This document shows positions 1-11,503 of a DNA stretch of 64,000 nt, piece after piece. Every line of letters starts with the position of its first letter. Within the stretch, counting starts at the first letter, position 1. This stretch comes from Tetracladium setigerum (Eukaryota > Ascomycota > Leotiomycetes > Helotiales): contig PZJY01000008.1 of the NCBI GenBank assembly GCA_031472005.1, positions 682,001 to 746,000 of the forward strand, in the 5' to 3' direction. The translations under genes and the position numbers were made by a program. The notes below the pieces were generated by a model. The model searched no databases and was not told the DNA's origin. It saw only the letters and a program-made list of their open reading frames with translations.

Positions 1-1
1 C

Positions 2-256
2 CAGAAGATCTTGAATAATGTCGTGAAGGCAATGGTGAAGGGCTATTCGGTATTGTTGTTGAATGAAGGAATTATGCCTGCGAAGGATTGCTCATTGGGA
101 ATGATTGGAAGAGATTTGGGAATGATGGCTTTGCATTCGGCAGGGGAGAGAAGTGAGAGTCAGTGGAGAGATTTATTGGGGAAGGCTGGGCTAAAAGTTA
201 CGAATGTTTGGTATTCGGGGATTGGAGAGGGAGTCATTGAAGCTGCTTTAATTTGA
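2..256 (+). CDS. O-methyltransferase, C-terminal end (partial gene)
   Basis: An open frame enters from the left edge and ends at TGA 254-256, giving about 84 residues. The segment has the usual end of fungal SAM-dependent O-methyltransferases: a DLGMM run, then a Glu-Arg pair (GERSESQWRDLL), then an AGL...W element and a closing GVIEA. In that family the DLxMM segment contributes to the substrate side of the active site, after the SAM-binding Rossmann core, which lies outside the window. The product probably methylates a phenolic or polyketide hydroxyl. The next genes are an acyltransferase and a P450 on the same strand, which fits a secondary-metabolite setting. The start and the SAM motifs cannot be seen, so the substrate is unknown. 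Confidence 0.75.
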   Translation, partial: QKILNNVVKAMVKGYSVLLLNEGIMPAKDCSLGMIGRDLGMMALHSAGERSESQWRDLLGKAGLKVTNVWYSGIGEGVIEAALI

Positions 257-1158
257 GTAGAACGAAATCAAAACTTTTCAACTTATTTTTGAGTTACAAG
301 CACTTTCTACTTTGACTGCTGTGAGCGAAACGAGATTTGAAATGATTTCTTCACGTATTCCATCTCAAAAATATCGAAAGAGCATGATCTTAGTTTTCCA
401 ATCTCTGCAAAAACTCGCATAAGCTAACATCCGCCGTCGTCAACGTTCTGTACAGTACAACCACAGGCCAGAAACCAAAATTTTCACCCAAAAGCCGAAC
501 CAAGACAAACCCCTACCTTAACCGAAAAGGGGAAAAGAGCGCTTAAGGACCAGGTCACTCGCCTGGTGCCGCCATGATCTAGCCGACCGGGTAAACAGAA
601 TACTTCCCAGTCCGTATTTATGTTATCATACTCTGTCCACGCTATGCGGAGAAGTACAGGATAAAATATACCGATGCGTGAGATATGCAATGCTACCATG
701 CAGGCCAGCTAGCTTTGTGTTACAAATAGATAATGCAGTTAGTCGCGAAAACGGGAGTTCCCGCTAAAGTAATGCAATGTAATGCAATACCTGTAAGCTG
801 CGCCGTAGGCTGCGAGGTTGCTGTGGATACTACACAATTGCGACTCCGGAATTTTGGGGACCCCGCCCTGTTCAATCGGTTAATGTGATTCTCGCTTAGA
901 TGGACCTTTCTCAATTAGGCAATTGAGTCTGTTATCCGTTCTGGAGTGTGTTTATAATATTTACCTGCCTTGGCTCAATCATTACCAAGTTGTAAATACC
1001 CCATTATTCATCAGTTTGTAAATCTATTCTCGAAATAGGTCGGTCTCGGAACATTGAAATATTTGCCTGCGGTGACGCTTGATTCTCCAACGGGGAGACC
1101 AATTGTAGTTTCCCATCGCTTTTGATTGATTTTACTCTGCAAATTCAGATCTCGAGAC
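257..1158. other. intergenic, no gene seen
   Basis: About 0.9 kb between the O-methyltransferase stop and the acyltransferase start. Only short ORFs without recognisable domains occur on either strand. It presumably holds the 3' end of the first gene and the promoter of the second. I see no RNA gene or repeat here. Confidence 0.5.
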
Positions 1159-2709
1159 ATGAGACTCCTCTCCAAAAAGACGTACATTGGTCCCCCAGAA
1201 GGTTGGTCTAGAAGGGATTTGACGTATTGGGATTCGAGCTTGGTAGGGGTGTTATGTGCCTGGGTTTCTGCCCATTGTATTGACTTTAAACTCAGTTCGC
1301 TCGCGATGAATCCCCTGTAGTCGGGTGGGTTTTCGAAGGATCCGATTTCAATACACAGCAGATATCTTCAACACTCGCAAGGGCAATTGAAACACGCGCA
1401 CCATGGTTGAGAGGAAGGCTCGCTCGAACGGAATCTGGTTCTGTGAGTTTTGAGTTTCAATTCTGGAGACACCACACATAATTTCTAGAGGGGCAGTTTG
1501 ATAGAAGTAATTAGCTAACCGTTCTAGCCTCCATATGAGATCCACGTCCCACCTGATACTGATACTATTAAATCCTTTAATACAACCATCTCGAGGATAC
1601 AAGACAAGCTCAGTACAGTAATTGCCTACACTTCGAATGGCACACTGTTGGCGAACATCCAATACTTCCAGACCTATGATCCGCAGGTTCTCAATCCTCG
1701 CACATTGGTTAACGGAGTGGAAGAATACATTTCGAAGAGTTTACCCCTTCTCCATCTTCACTTCATCGTCGCCAGCGATGCCACATTGATTAGTTTATCA
1801 TGGAGCCACATCGCAATGGATGCTCTCGCAACTGCAGAGATTGTTAAAGCTTGGGAACTTGCTTTCTCCTCTTATGAAGCTCCGAAATATCCAGACATTA
1901 ACCCCTCCACTTTTTTTAATTTTACAGAAAAAGTTGATATAGAAGAGGACTGGATTCCAGAAGGATCAATCGTCCCCAGCACGTTCCAACTTCTCAAGTT
2001 CATTGTACCGTATTTGTACGAAAACTACAACAATCCTTTATTGCATGGTTCAATATTTATACCGAAAGCTCTGATGGATCTTTGGATGGTAGATGCAACA
2101 ACAGAACTTGCTGAAGGCGAACGGACTTCCAGAAGCGACCTCGTCGTATCATGGATTTTCAAATACGCTTTCGGTGCCGACTACTTTCCAGATTCTCACT
2201 ATGCAACTTTGTTCTCCACAGTCAATTTCCGCGATCGCCATCCTTCTCTACCAGAATCAGCCATCACAAATAGCGCGAAGGCGCACCCCGTCCCTTCCTT
2301 CACAACTTTAGAACTTCGGAACACACCTCTTTCAATAATTGCACTACGATTGACGAAAAGTATGGAGGTTTACAAGAATCCAGAATATGTGGAGAAAGTT
2401 GTTGCGCATGAATACCGAGTGATGAAGAAGGGAAACGGGAAAACTTGGGAAATGCCAATGGGGAGACTAGATGCGAGAGTTATGGGAACCATTCCATGGT
2501 CGGATATGGGGCTTGGTAGGCTGAGCTTAGGAGACGTAAAACCGGTTGCAGTTTTGACGTACTGTTCTGGGAGGGGATGTGCAACAGTAGTGGATTGTGA
2601 AGAAGGGAATTGGAGAGTTGACTATAAACTAAGTGCAAGGGCCTGGAAATTGTTGGAGGATCAATTGGAGACCGAAAATGAAAAACTGAAGAAAATAGTA
2701 GTAGAGTGA
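1159..2709 (+). CDS. BAHD-like (HxxxD) acyltransferase, three exons
   Basis: Predicted acyl-CoA-dependent O- or N-acyltransferase of the fungal BAHD/transferase family (PF02458-like). My model is exon 1 at 1159-1255, exon 2 at 1321-1442 and exon 3 at 1528-2709, giving 466 residues, a normal length for the family. Intron 2 (1443-1527) has a GTGAGT donor, a GCTAAC branch site and a CTAG acceptor and is well supported. Intron 1 has a weak GTGCCT donor and is less certain. The active-site motif reads SHIAMDA (HxxxD) in exon 3. A later PWSDMGLG segment sits where the structural DFGWG motif lies in plant BAHD enzymes. The predicted N-terminus MRLLSKKTYIGPPEGW resembles fungal members. Neighbours are an O-methyltransferase and a P450, so tailoring of a secondary metabolite is likely. 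The substrate cannot be read from sequence. Confidence 0.72.
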
Positions 2710-3466
2710 AGTTTGTAAGGTAGAGGCTTCACATTCTATCATTCACTCTTTACAAATCAATCAGCTCGGATCTGACAGTGATGAGCACAACTGGGATAAA
2801 TTTTGATTTCATAACACTAAATGAAATGCTTTAACGGTAAAAATTATTGTTAAATTTAGTTGATTCACGAAGGATTGATTTGCGTGAGCCTGAAGTTGCT
2901 GTCACGAAGGATTTGGCCCCCATACCAAGATTTACCCACCTTCGCATAGATTTCCTATCAAAAAGTTTTAGAATTCATTTCCAAAAGACGTGACGAACCT
3001 ACCGGCAAAACTTGATTGAAAATTTGAAGTCATGTGCTTGAAGCAACTCAAAGACCAACGGGCCGTCAACCGAACGCGCCAGAATCGTTCATGTACCAAG
3101 GTCGCCGATCTCGAGCCAACTTGCATCTTAATACGACCACACCAATTATCAGGGTTGTATTTCACGTAGAATACGGTAAATGAAAGGAGGGGTTAACAGA
3201 GAGGGGTATCTCAATATGGCATTTTGGATAAAAGTCGTCATTTTCAAGAGGTGGGGGTCAGCAGTATGGTCAGCAGTATTCCACCCGTTTAGGAAGCGAT
3301 GTCAATGTTTACTACCTTAGCATTATCAATATCGCATAAGTAATGTCTGTATCGTTTGAAGTGTTAAAAATTTCGAAAAGTTCTTAATCTTCTCGTTGAG
3401 ATTGAATTCCAAAACAACAGTTACTCACACCAAACACAAATTTGTTGATTATCGTTCGTTCATACA
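2710..3466. other. intergenic between acyltransferase and P450
   Basis: About 750 bp with no convincing gene. It contains AT-rich leader sequence close to the P450 start. The only ORF of note, on the minus strand at 2968-3165, has no recognisable domain. Confidence 0.5.
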
Positions 3467-5657
3467 ATGGTTTTGATATCATCACTCATCCCCGAATCCA
3501 TTGGTATTCTGGGAATTCTATCATGCCTCTTGCTCTGCGTAAGTCTCCACCTAGAAAAAACCATTGAGTTTTTCCGCTCCCGTCCCTATCCCCAAAACGC
3601 ACTCAGCTTAGCTACTCACCACTAAACCACCAACAGTATCTCATCTACTCCCTCTCCATCGCCGTTTACAACTTAACTTTCCATCCTCTCGCCAAGTACC
3701 CCGGACCCCTCCTGCGCGGAGCATTCTACTTCCCTCTCTACTATGAGATATGGACTGGCGATTTAACACTGAATTCTCAAGCTTTACATGAGAAGTATGG
3801 AGAAGTTGTCAGGACCTCGCCGTCGAGTTTATCATATAATACTGCGGAGGCTTGGCAAGGTTTGTTTTTTGATTTCTCCCCTTGTGGTTTTAAAAGGGCT
3901 TGTGCAGATATTGTGGGATTTTTCAACGGTGCCGAGTTTGTATTTTGAGCAGTTTTGTTGTTGGGACTGATCAGAAATAAAGACGTTTTTGCTGATTTGG
4001 AGATGTGTGCGCGCGAGAATAGATATCTACGGGCAAAGACAGGGGAAGAAAATGATCCCCAAAGATCCACAAGTCTATGTAAAGACTGATTCAACACCTG
4101 ATATAATAAGTTCGTCCGCTTCCCTACTGTGCTCAAGAAATCAAGTGACATCAACCTTATGTCTAAGTTCCTCACTCACTTGCTCACTTACTGAATCCTA
4201 TACAGTATCAAACGACGCCGACCACGCCCGCATCCGCCGCACCCTCGCCCGCGCCTTCTCCCAACCCGCCCTCGCCGAACAAGAATCCCTCCAAACCACC
4301 TTCTTCGACCTCCTCATCACCAAACTAACCCAAAAAGCAGCCTCACCCACCAGCAACGAAAAACCTCCACCCGTCAATATGATGCGATGGTTTAATTTTG
4401 CAACCTTTGATCTCATCGGCGACCTCTCCTTCGGCGAATCCTTCGACGCGTTAGAGAGTGAGGAGTACCACTCCTGGATCACAAAGATAGTGTCAGGGTT
4501 TAAATTTGCGCGGCTTTTTAGAATCTTTGCGTTTTATCCTGTGATTGGGATACCGTTCTTTGTGGGGTTGAAGCTTTGGCCCGGGATGGAGGGGGACTGG
4601 AAGAAGCATGAGGCGTATACGAGGGAGAAGAGTGAGAAGAGGATGTGTGCTGAGACGGAGAGGAAGGATATATTGAGGTTTGTTGTTTCTGGTGTTTGAA
4701 ATACCTTTTCCCCCAATCCTGTAGACTTGGCTGGACTGCTAGAAAGAGGGAGAAGTTTTGATATCGTTGAATTGGTGAAAGCTGATGTAACTGTGCTGGA
4801 AATAGTTACGTCCTGCGCCACAACGACGAGGGAGGCATGACACACGCAGAAATCATGAAGACAAGCAGCATACTCATCATTGCCGGTAGCGAGACCACAG
4901 CAACAATGCTATCAGGTTGTCTCTACTACCTTCTGCGCAACCCATCCGCCTTGCAAACTCTCACCGAAGAAATACGCAGTACCTTCAAAGCAGCCGAAGA
5001 TATCAATTTTGTGAAGTTGCAAGGTTGCAAGTATCTGGCGGCTTGTTTCCAGGAAGCTTTTAGGATGTATCCGCCTGTTCCGATGGTGTTATCAAGGAGG
5101 ACAGTGAAAGGGGGATGGTGGTGTGTGGGAGATATGTGCCTGAGGATGTGAGTTTTTGCGTGTATTTTCCGAAGTCATAATGATGTGTGGGCTTTGTTTG
5201 AAGAATATTGTGATAACCAGCGGTGTTTGATTGAATAGGTTTCGTTAGGAGTCCATCAGTGGTCCGCCTACCACTCCTCAACCAACTTCCTCGATCACGA
5301 GAAATTTATCCCGGAGCGATGGCTTGGCGATCCGAAATTCGCTGACGACAAGCGATCTGTTCTACAACCATTCTCAGTCGGGCCGCGGAATTGTATAGGA
5401 AGAGTGAGTTCTTCTTGCTTTCCTTAACCTGTTTCCCCTTCACGCTTGTCGTGAGAGAGCTAAGCTAACAGCATCTTTGCTCGCAATAGCATCTAGCAAT
5501 GGCACAAATGCGTTCAATCCTTGCACGTATAGTATGGAATTTCGAAATCACCTTATGCCAAGAGAGTGAAAACTGGATGCCGCAAAAGGTGTTTTTGCTG
5601 TGGGATACACAGGACTTGATGGTTAATCTCGTGAAGAGAGGTCCAAATACAGTTTGA
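3467..5657 (+). CDS. cytochrome P450 (CYP65-like), seven exons with a one-base frameshift
   Basis: Microsomal P450 monooxygenase resembling isotrichodermin C-15 hydroxylase-type enzymes. Exons: 3467-3538, 3637-3859, 4023-4109, 4206-4677, 4806-5147, 5239-5403 and 5490-5657. Seen in order: an N-terminal hydrophobic anchor; a proline-rich hinge (KYPGPLLRG); the I-helix oxygen motif AGSETT in exon 5; the K-helix ExxR as EAFR; a PERW element; and the haem loop FSVGPRNCIGR in exon 6. The exons add up to 1529 nt, one short of 510 codons. The break is at the run of five G at 5110-5114: before it the frame reads RRTVKGG, after it the family-like continuation MVVCGRYVPED is in another frame. Everything downstream is intact. 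This is either a very recent loss of function or a homopolymer miscall. The gene lies beside an O-methyltransferase and an acyltransferase. Confidence 0.85.
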
Positions 5658-6237
5658 AAGTTCCCAATCCGATTTTAAAATTGGGAGGGCGTATTTGTGG
5701 CTTCTTGAGCCCAAACTTCCTTGGGTATGAAAAGAAGGGAGTTGATACACTGCTGCATGTAATTTTGGCCATTGATATTGACCCTGGCCAATAATGTGCT
5801 ACAATCGGAAAAGGTACAAACATCTTGAAGAGAGATCTTTGGAGAAGACATCGCACTTGCGAATTGAAATTTCTGAAGTACTCAATGATTGCCAAGTGTC
5901 CACAAATCTCGTCTGAGGAAAAACAAAAACGCTGAGACAAAACCAAAGTAAAATCAAAGCCAAAGCATCCAAGAATGAAAATGTGGAAGCCAAAAGTAAA
6001 CACCTCTTTTTCCTAATCTCAATTTCGTACCGCTAGCTATGCAACAATCCACAGCGCCATTCAACCAGCCAAGCCAAAAGTAACCCAACATCTTTCCTTT
6101 GTCTCCCAACAAGACCAAAGATCGTGAATGTAAACGAAAAAAAGAAAGAACGCCTTTGTGTACATGATTATTTACATCTTTCTCTTTCTTAATGACCGTC
6201 TAGCACGGCACCGGCTCCCCTTCGTCAACAAAGGCCG
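5658..6237. other. intergenic between convergent genes
   Basis: About 580 bp between the P450 stop and the stop of the minus-strand STIMATE gene. It should hold both 3' ends. The minus-strand ORFs seen here (for example 5623-6003) are hydrophobic low-complexity reads of AT-rich sequence and look spurious. Confidence 0.5.
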
Positions 6238-7452
6238 CTATTTTGGCGGCACGGTTCGACTTGTACTCGCGCTGCCGATCACCGGTACAGGGCTATTCTC
6301 GCCATCGAGTAACGGATCGTAATCCTTTCTCCCAATTTGCACCTTCGTAGACCGACTACTGGAGCTTTCGGGTCTCTCCTTCGCTTTTGCCAATATCTCA
6401 ACATCACTCTCGTCATCTGCATCACTGCCCGTGTTGTCGGGATCAGCATATGGATCCCGTGCAGCACCAAAGTTTTCATCCGGATCCTCCCCGGGTATTT
6501 GCTCGTGGCTGTGATTGGGATTTTGATTCTGGATATAGGTGTCGATGATGTAGTACTGAGTCGCGTTCATGATGACTGGGAAAACCAGCATCACGAAGAT
6601 GACTTGGAGAGCTACATCGCCTTCTGTCCATCTTAACGCCCAGTCACCTACGCGGGATATCCATGGCGCAAGGAGGAAGATTATCAGGACGCAGACTTTC
6701 ATGCCCATCAGGCCAATAAAGTAGATCAGAGATTGTTTCAACCACCATGTAGCGCGCGGTGGGCTGCCGTAGTTTCCTGATACGATGGATTCGTAGGGCT
6801 TGCCCATGGGTGTGAAGGAGAAGAGGGCGGTAAGGATTCGAAGGAGGAGGATAAGAATTGGGATTCCTACTGTCGTCTGCGAACTGTCAGTGGCGCCCGC
6901 AGAAGATCAAAAGGTAATGCTTACATCGATAGCCAGATTCAACAAGTAGAAACTACAAGGATTCGGCTTATATTTCCCCTGCGCATCCACTGCTCTCGCA
7001 ACTACAGCACCGAGCCCATCCATACTCAAAGCTCTCCTCGCCACAACAGACGCATCAACCGCCACACTCAACTGCCCCGAACTGAGCAAGCTCATGAGCA
7101 GATTCGCGATATGCACCAACACACTTCCTACCACCTGCTTCGAAACATCAAAGGACCAGATTTTCAATGGCCGCTGTGGTCTTTCCCTCCATCTCTTGTA
7201 TACCAGGGACATCAGGGCCGCTATTCCCAGCGAGCCTTGCACAAGGATTGCAAAGGGGCCAAGAAGTTCGCATTCGCCATTTTCAGAGGGCTTTTCGTAG
7301 GGAGAGACGGCGGTGAAAGTCGCCATTGCGCTGCTTGCAACAGTTGCGGTGGGCGATAGAGATGCGGTGGGCGATGGGGTACTGAAAAGAGAGGAGGCGG
7401 CTAGAGCTGCGGAGAGGAGAGCATCTTCGATGCCAGGAGGAGGGGGAAGCAT
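6238..7452 (-). CDS. STIMATE-family vacuolar/ER membrane protein, two exons
   Basis: Multi-pass membrane protein of the STIMATE family (PF12400, the family of yeast YPL162C). Animal STIMATE regulates STIM-dependent calcium entry; fungal members are annotated as vacuolar membrane proteins and their role is not settled. Exon 1 is 7452-6925 and exon 2 is 6876-6238, with a 48-bp GTAAGC...CAG intron; the protein is 389 residues. Family signatures seen: ECELLGPFAILVQ with the LVYKRWRE segment, then IWSFDVSKQVVGS, NPCSFYLLNLAIDTT across the splice junction, and a FTPMGKPYES cluster after the next membrane span. The tail from about residue 290 is acidic and Ser-rich and should be cytosolic. A GTG six bases upstream is in frame, but ATG at 7452 is the better start. 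Confidence 0.85.
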
Positions 7453-8528
7453 GAGCACTTCGGGTCTGGAGAAGCGTATATAATAGTAAGGTCGCCTCTG
7501 CCTGCGGAGTAGTGGGATAAAAGGAGGTCGTCACGACTCGTTAGCGGGCGTTGGTCGAGGTTGTAGTCGTCTGATGCTGCTGCTGATGTCTAAATGGAGG
7601 CGGCGATGATTGTCTTGTCGTGTGACGCAATGACTTTTAGGTAATACCGAGGGTAGTACAGAACGGATAACAGTGAATAGACGCGGAGAAAAAGAAAAGA
7701 AACAAGTTAACAAGAGGCCAGCAGAAACAAACTTCCGGAGAATGGGAGGTGAAGAAGGAAGAGGTAATGTATGTGAGGTCTACCGAGGAGTTGAGGCTGT
7801 AGTTCGTTTGGCAGGGGGTCGTTTCTGCCATGCAAGATCCCCACGTGTAGTTAGGTATGGTCCAGCGAGAACGAACCAAGAAAGCATAAATAAGATTAAA
7901 TTAATGGAATATTTCACTTCACTGATAGTGACTATTCGCTTTTTTTTAATTTGAACAAGCCGCGCTAACGGAGTTTCTGTGCAGAAGAAACCCAACATTG
8001 AAGACTTCCCACGTGATGTTGGATGTGCTTGTAACTGGTCTTGGCGTAGTCCCGGATAATGACTAATCATACGTCCTGTGACAGCATCTGACGAGAGACA
8101 AACATCATCATCAACATTAATAGATCTGTATTTGAGCACCGTAATCACCTTACTGATGGGTGTCATACGCAGTTGCATTTGCGTGAGGCTCAGAACATCA
8201 AACCCTTGGTAAGCAGATCGTTTTCCATAAAGCTCATCCCCTGAAATGTTCAACCTTTCATGTTCCCTTGTTCTAGAATTCTAGGGCCTCTTCCCTTTCC
8301 CAGCTTTTATTTCTCTATAGTACTGCGTTAATTCAATAAAAATGGTTGCTGTTCGATTCCTTAAGTCTGAAGCATTTGCACTGATCAAGATCGTTACTCC
8401 AAGAGATTCACTCAAAATTGGCAAATAGATGCAGGAGGCATCCTGGATTGGTTCTACGTTGCGAAGCATTTAGGAGGCATTACTTCTTTCAGACAGATAA
8501 CAGCATCTCTCAGTTCTCTTTCCATAAC
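7453..8528. other. intergenic, promoter of STIMATE gene and 3' flank of HET gene
   Basis: About 1.1 kb. A minus-strand ORF at 7780-8253 (157 codons) overlaps the probable promoter region and shows no domain or codon pattern that I trust. No RNA gene or repeat was recognised. Confidence 0.4.
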
Positions 8529-10625
8529 TCAGGCCAGAATCACCTCTCTCACACCCGGCCTCACATACTGCCACCACCCCTCCGCCACAAAATCCGTTGT
8601 AATCTGCACTCTAAACGACACACCAACACCACCACCTTCATCTCTCATCACCGTCTCAACCAGCATCAAATCCAAACCCTCCCTCACCTCATCCGGCTTA
8701 AACAAACCTCTCGTCCTACGCTTGCAAATCACAATAAACTCCATAAAATCCGGTTGAGCATTTCGCCAGTCTTCATGTAACCATACCGTGCCGAATTGCG
8801 CCATCTCGCCATCTGGTTGCTTGATGCCGATGGCATATCTGTAGGAGCCGTATTGATGGAATGTTTCGAATGTTGGTAGTGGTTGGCGGCTTACCAAGAG
8901 GAAAGCGGATTGGGTGTGGAAGTGGAGGAGGTGATGTAGTGGGATGTTAATATGAGAGAGGACATTGCCCAGAACTTTGAGATTGGGTAAGTCGTCATAT
9001 TGTTTGACTTTGGCAGTTGGGATCGTTTCCTCGATCCGTCTTTGTTCACCCTCAGCAGTGATTCTATACCACTGCACCATCGGAATAGTCTCCACATGAG
9101 CAGTGTGGGTCGCGCGAAAGTCCAGATCCCCTGGCAATTCACTTGCTTTCCAACCCAGCCACGTCCAACTAGGGAACTGCTCTCGTCTAAGCTTTGCATC
9201 ATGAATGGGCGATCGCCATAGAAACGCCTCACTAAAAGTTGACTCAGGCAGGCCGACATGAAAGCTTGTCTTGAGTTCCTTACTCAATGCCGTCAAAGCC
9301 CCCGCAAACGCATTCAGGGCATCGCTTTGGAAAGATAACTCTCGAATATGATATCCTCGAACGAGATGAGAGTATTTCATCAAACCGCTGAAATTGCGAT
9401 GCGGTAAGGACGTGAAAATTATTGCGGGACTTAGTGTGCCATTTCCAGGTTGCAGTTGTAAGGTTGGGTCGCGGGATTCCCAAATGGCATCTTCACACCA
9501 TGTTGCGAGATTGCAGTGGTAGAATACTTGGTAGTCTGTGAAGACTATCAGGCGTTTGGAGAGAACTTTTTCTTGCATTGTCCAACCGCGTGATTCCCAT
9601 GTTGAGGTGGAGACTGCGCTGGCGAAGCTGGGGAGAGCGGTGATGAGAGGGAAACCTTGAATTTCCTCGTCCATTGAAAAAGTCTTTCTTGAGTCTGGGT
9701 TCAGGCCTGATAATCCGGCATTGGAGTCTGAGCCTGATGCTGCGACTACGGTCAACTTGGCGCAGCCGTATACAACATTCATGTGCTTGATTTGGATAGC
9801 GAGATCTGCCGGGTCATCCTGGATGATACATAATGCATCAACCCATAAATACCTTTCCTCAAGACGAGCCACTAGAGCAATGGCGTCGGAAATCGTCTTG
9901 GGAAAATTCTCCGAGTGAGTTCGTAGTCCATATGGCTGCGTGAATTCGCGGTAGTTTTCTCGGAGCAGGCGTAGTTGTGGTATCTTGCCCCACACGTAAC
10001 TGAGAGCTAGGTATTCAGAGCCGATCGGTAAATCGACAATACACATTAACTCTGTATCAATGACTCGAAGTGTCAATTCGTTTGTTTCTGTACTGATATG
10101 GGCTGGGACGCATATCTCCCCATGCTCTGCATGACACGTTCCAATCCAGCTAGATATCTGTTTTGTATCAACCGAAGGAAGCACTATTCTGCCTTTTAGC
10201 AATGTCCCTGTATCATCTTTCCCTTCTGCTTTCTCCTGTAGCCCAAATGGCAAAATGAATTGCTCTCCAAGCCTATCATAAACATTGAGGCGCAATCTGG
10301 GCACATCATGTTGTTGTCGAACTTCCGAACCTGCTCCGGCTCCAGCTCCCTCATTGGCGACAATTTTCTCTTTCGCAACATCATACTTAATGACTCCATA
10401 ATCTTCCAGAAACAATTTACAATCGAGTTGATCTGGAGGAATCTCTGAAAAGGAATGGGAGTAAAAGCCGAAGACTTTAATGAGGAGGGCACAGAAATCG
10501 CATGATGCAGCGGATTTCTGGAGGGACAAGTACGGCCGTTCATCGATGGGGTAGAAGTTGGATGTTTTGGGATTCTTGAAAAGTGAGGGGATATTGAGGT
10601 TTGTGCAAACTGTACAGAAAGGCAT
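8529..10625 (-). CDS. HET-domain (heterokaryon incompatibility) protein
   Basis: Single-exon protein of 698 residues with a HET domain (PF06985) at about residues 206-352. HET proteins act in non-self recognition and trigger programmed cell death when incompatible fungi fuse; the domain is related to TIR folds. Motifs seen in order: LALSYVWG (about 207-213), a YLWVDALCIIQDD block (about 259-271), and STWESRGWTMQEKVLSKR (about 341-358). The N-terminus starts with a Cys-rich stretch (CTVC near residue 4 and CDFC near residue 42), common in the many HET paralogues of Pezizomycotina. The C-terminal half has no recognised domain such as WD40, ankyrin or NACHT. ATG 10625 is the first in-frame start and matches the usual MPxC opening. 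Which recognition system it serves cannot be told. Confidence 0.88.
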   Translation of the reverse strand: MPFCTVCTNLNIPSLFKNPKTSNFYPIDERPYLSLQKSAASCDFCALLIKVFGFYSHSFSEIPPDQLDCKLFLEDYGVIKYDVAKEKIVANEGAGAGAGSEVRQQHDVPRLRLNVYDRLGEQFILPFGLQEKAEGKDDTGTLLKGRIVLPSVDTKQISSWIGTCHAEHGEICVPAHISTETNELTLRVIDTELMCIVDLPIGSEYLALSYVWGKIPQLRLLRENYREFTQPYGLRTHSENFPKTISDAIALVARLEERYLWVDALCIIQDDPADLAIQIKHMNVVYGCAKLTVVAASGSDSNAGLSGLNPDSRKTFSMDEEIQGFPLITALPSFASAVSTSTWESRGWTMQEKVLSKRLIVFTDYQVFYHCNLATWCEDAIWESRDPTLQLQPGNGTLSPAIIFTSLPHRNFSGLMKYSHLVRGYHIRELSFQSDALNAFAGALTALSKELKTSFHVGLPESTFSEAFLWRSPIHDAKLRREQFPSWTWLGWKASELPGDLDFRATHTAHVETIPMVQWYRITAEGEQRRIEETIPTAKVKQYDDLPNLKVLGNVLSHINIPLHHLLHFHTQSAFLLVSRQPLPTFETFHQYGSYRYAIGIKQPDGEMAQFGTVWLHEDWRNAQPDFMEFIVICKRRTRGLFKPDEVREGLDLMLVETVMRDEGGGVGVSFRVQITTDFVAEGWWQYVRPGVREVILA

Positions 10626-11503
10626 TTGAGTAGTGTTGAATGGCGTGGGGAGAGGTTGCTTAGTCTAGGCGCTAGTGGGTTGTGGTAGTCTTTGTCTGGA
10701 AGATTGTTGGAATTCACCAAACGAATGAACAAACATAGGACGGCAGAGGTATATGGCGAAGATGCTTGTTTATTCGATGTAACATGTAGTATCCCAGCAG
10801 ATGCTGCTTCTATTTCAGTATGGAGGCAGAGTTCCCAGGGCCAAGAGAGTATGTGTCAGCATCACAAGCAACATACTCAACTCAGGCTAAATGAGCTTTT
10901 ACTTATCTGGAAACAAAAACGGGACTAGCAAAAGGGCAAATTAGTCCCAAGTCAATAGATACCTCATTCAAGCAGATAAATTATGTTCCAAAGCTTTGTG
11001 CGGCGCTTCAATATCATGAAAACACAAGTCATCTGAGAAAGAAAACATCGATTGCAATTTCGTTCATCATAAACGATGCGATTATCATAAACCATCCCAT
11101 TCATACCGTAGTACTCACTATCCCAACCAACCAATTCAAATGCTCGCCTTTCCCATACTCGCCATCCCATGCTCCCCTCCCAATTCAAAATCCAGCGTGA
11201 TAAAATCACCAAGCACAACGCAAACTGCATAGCGCAGAAAGAAAACGTAAAAACGCATATCCCTATCCATCCGTTCATCAATCATCCACCCTTATCCCCC
11301 CTCCCTAAACGTATCCCATCCCTGTCCCCATTCCCATGCCCACGTTATGAAAGAAATTCTACGAAAGAGCTCGAGCGTTGTCTTTCTTCATATTCTCAAT
11401 CACAGACCAGTAACCGAGTCCGAGTCCGAGAATATTTGACGTGGAGTTTTTGGATCGAGGAAGACGGAGAGGAGGAGTGGTTTGGATGATGTGGATGTCC
11501 ACT
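10626..11503. other. intergenic, no gene seen
   Basis: About 0.9 kb that should hold the HET-gene promoter and the 3' untranslated region of the microprotein gene. The minus-strand ORF at 10964-11281 is open by chance as far as I can judge. Nothing else was recognised. Confidence 0.4.

Noticed and set aside
7780..8253. 157-codon minus-strand ORF upstream of the STIMATE gene
   Set aside because: No domain, no convincing start context, and it overlaps the expected promoter of a well-supported gene.
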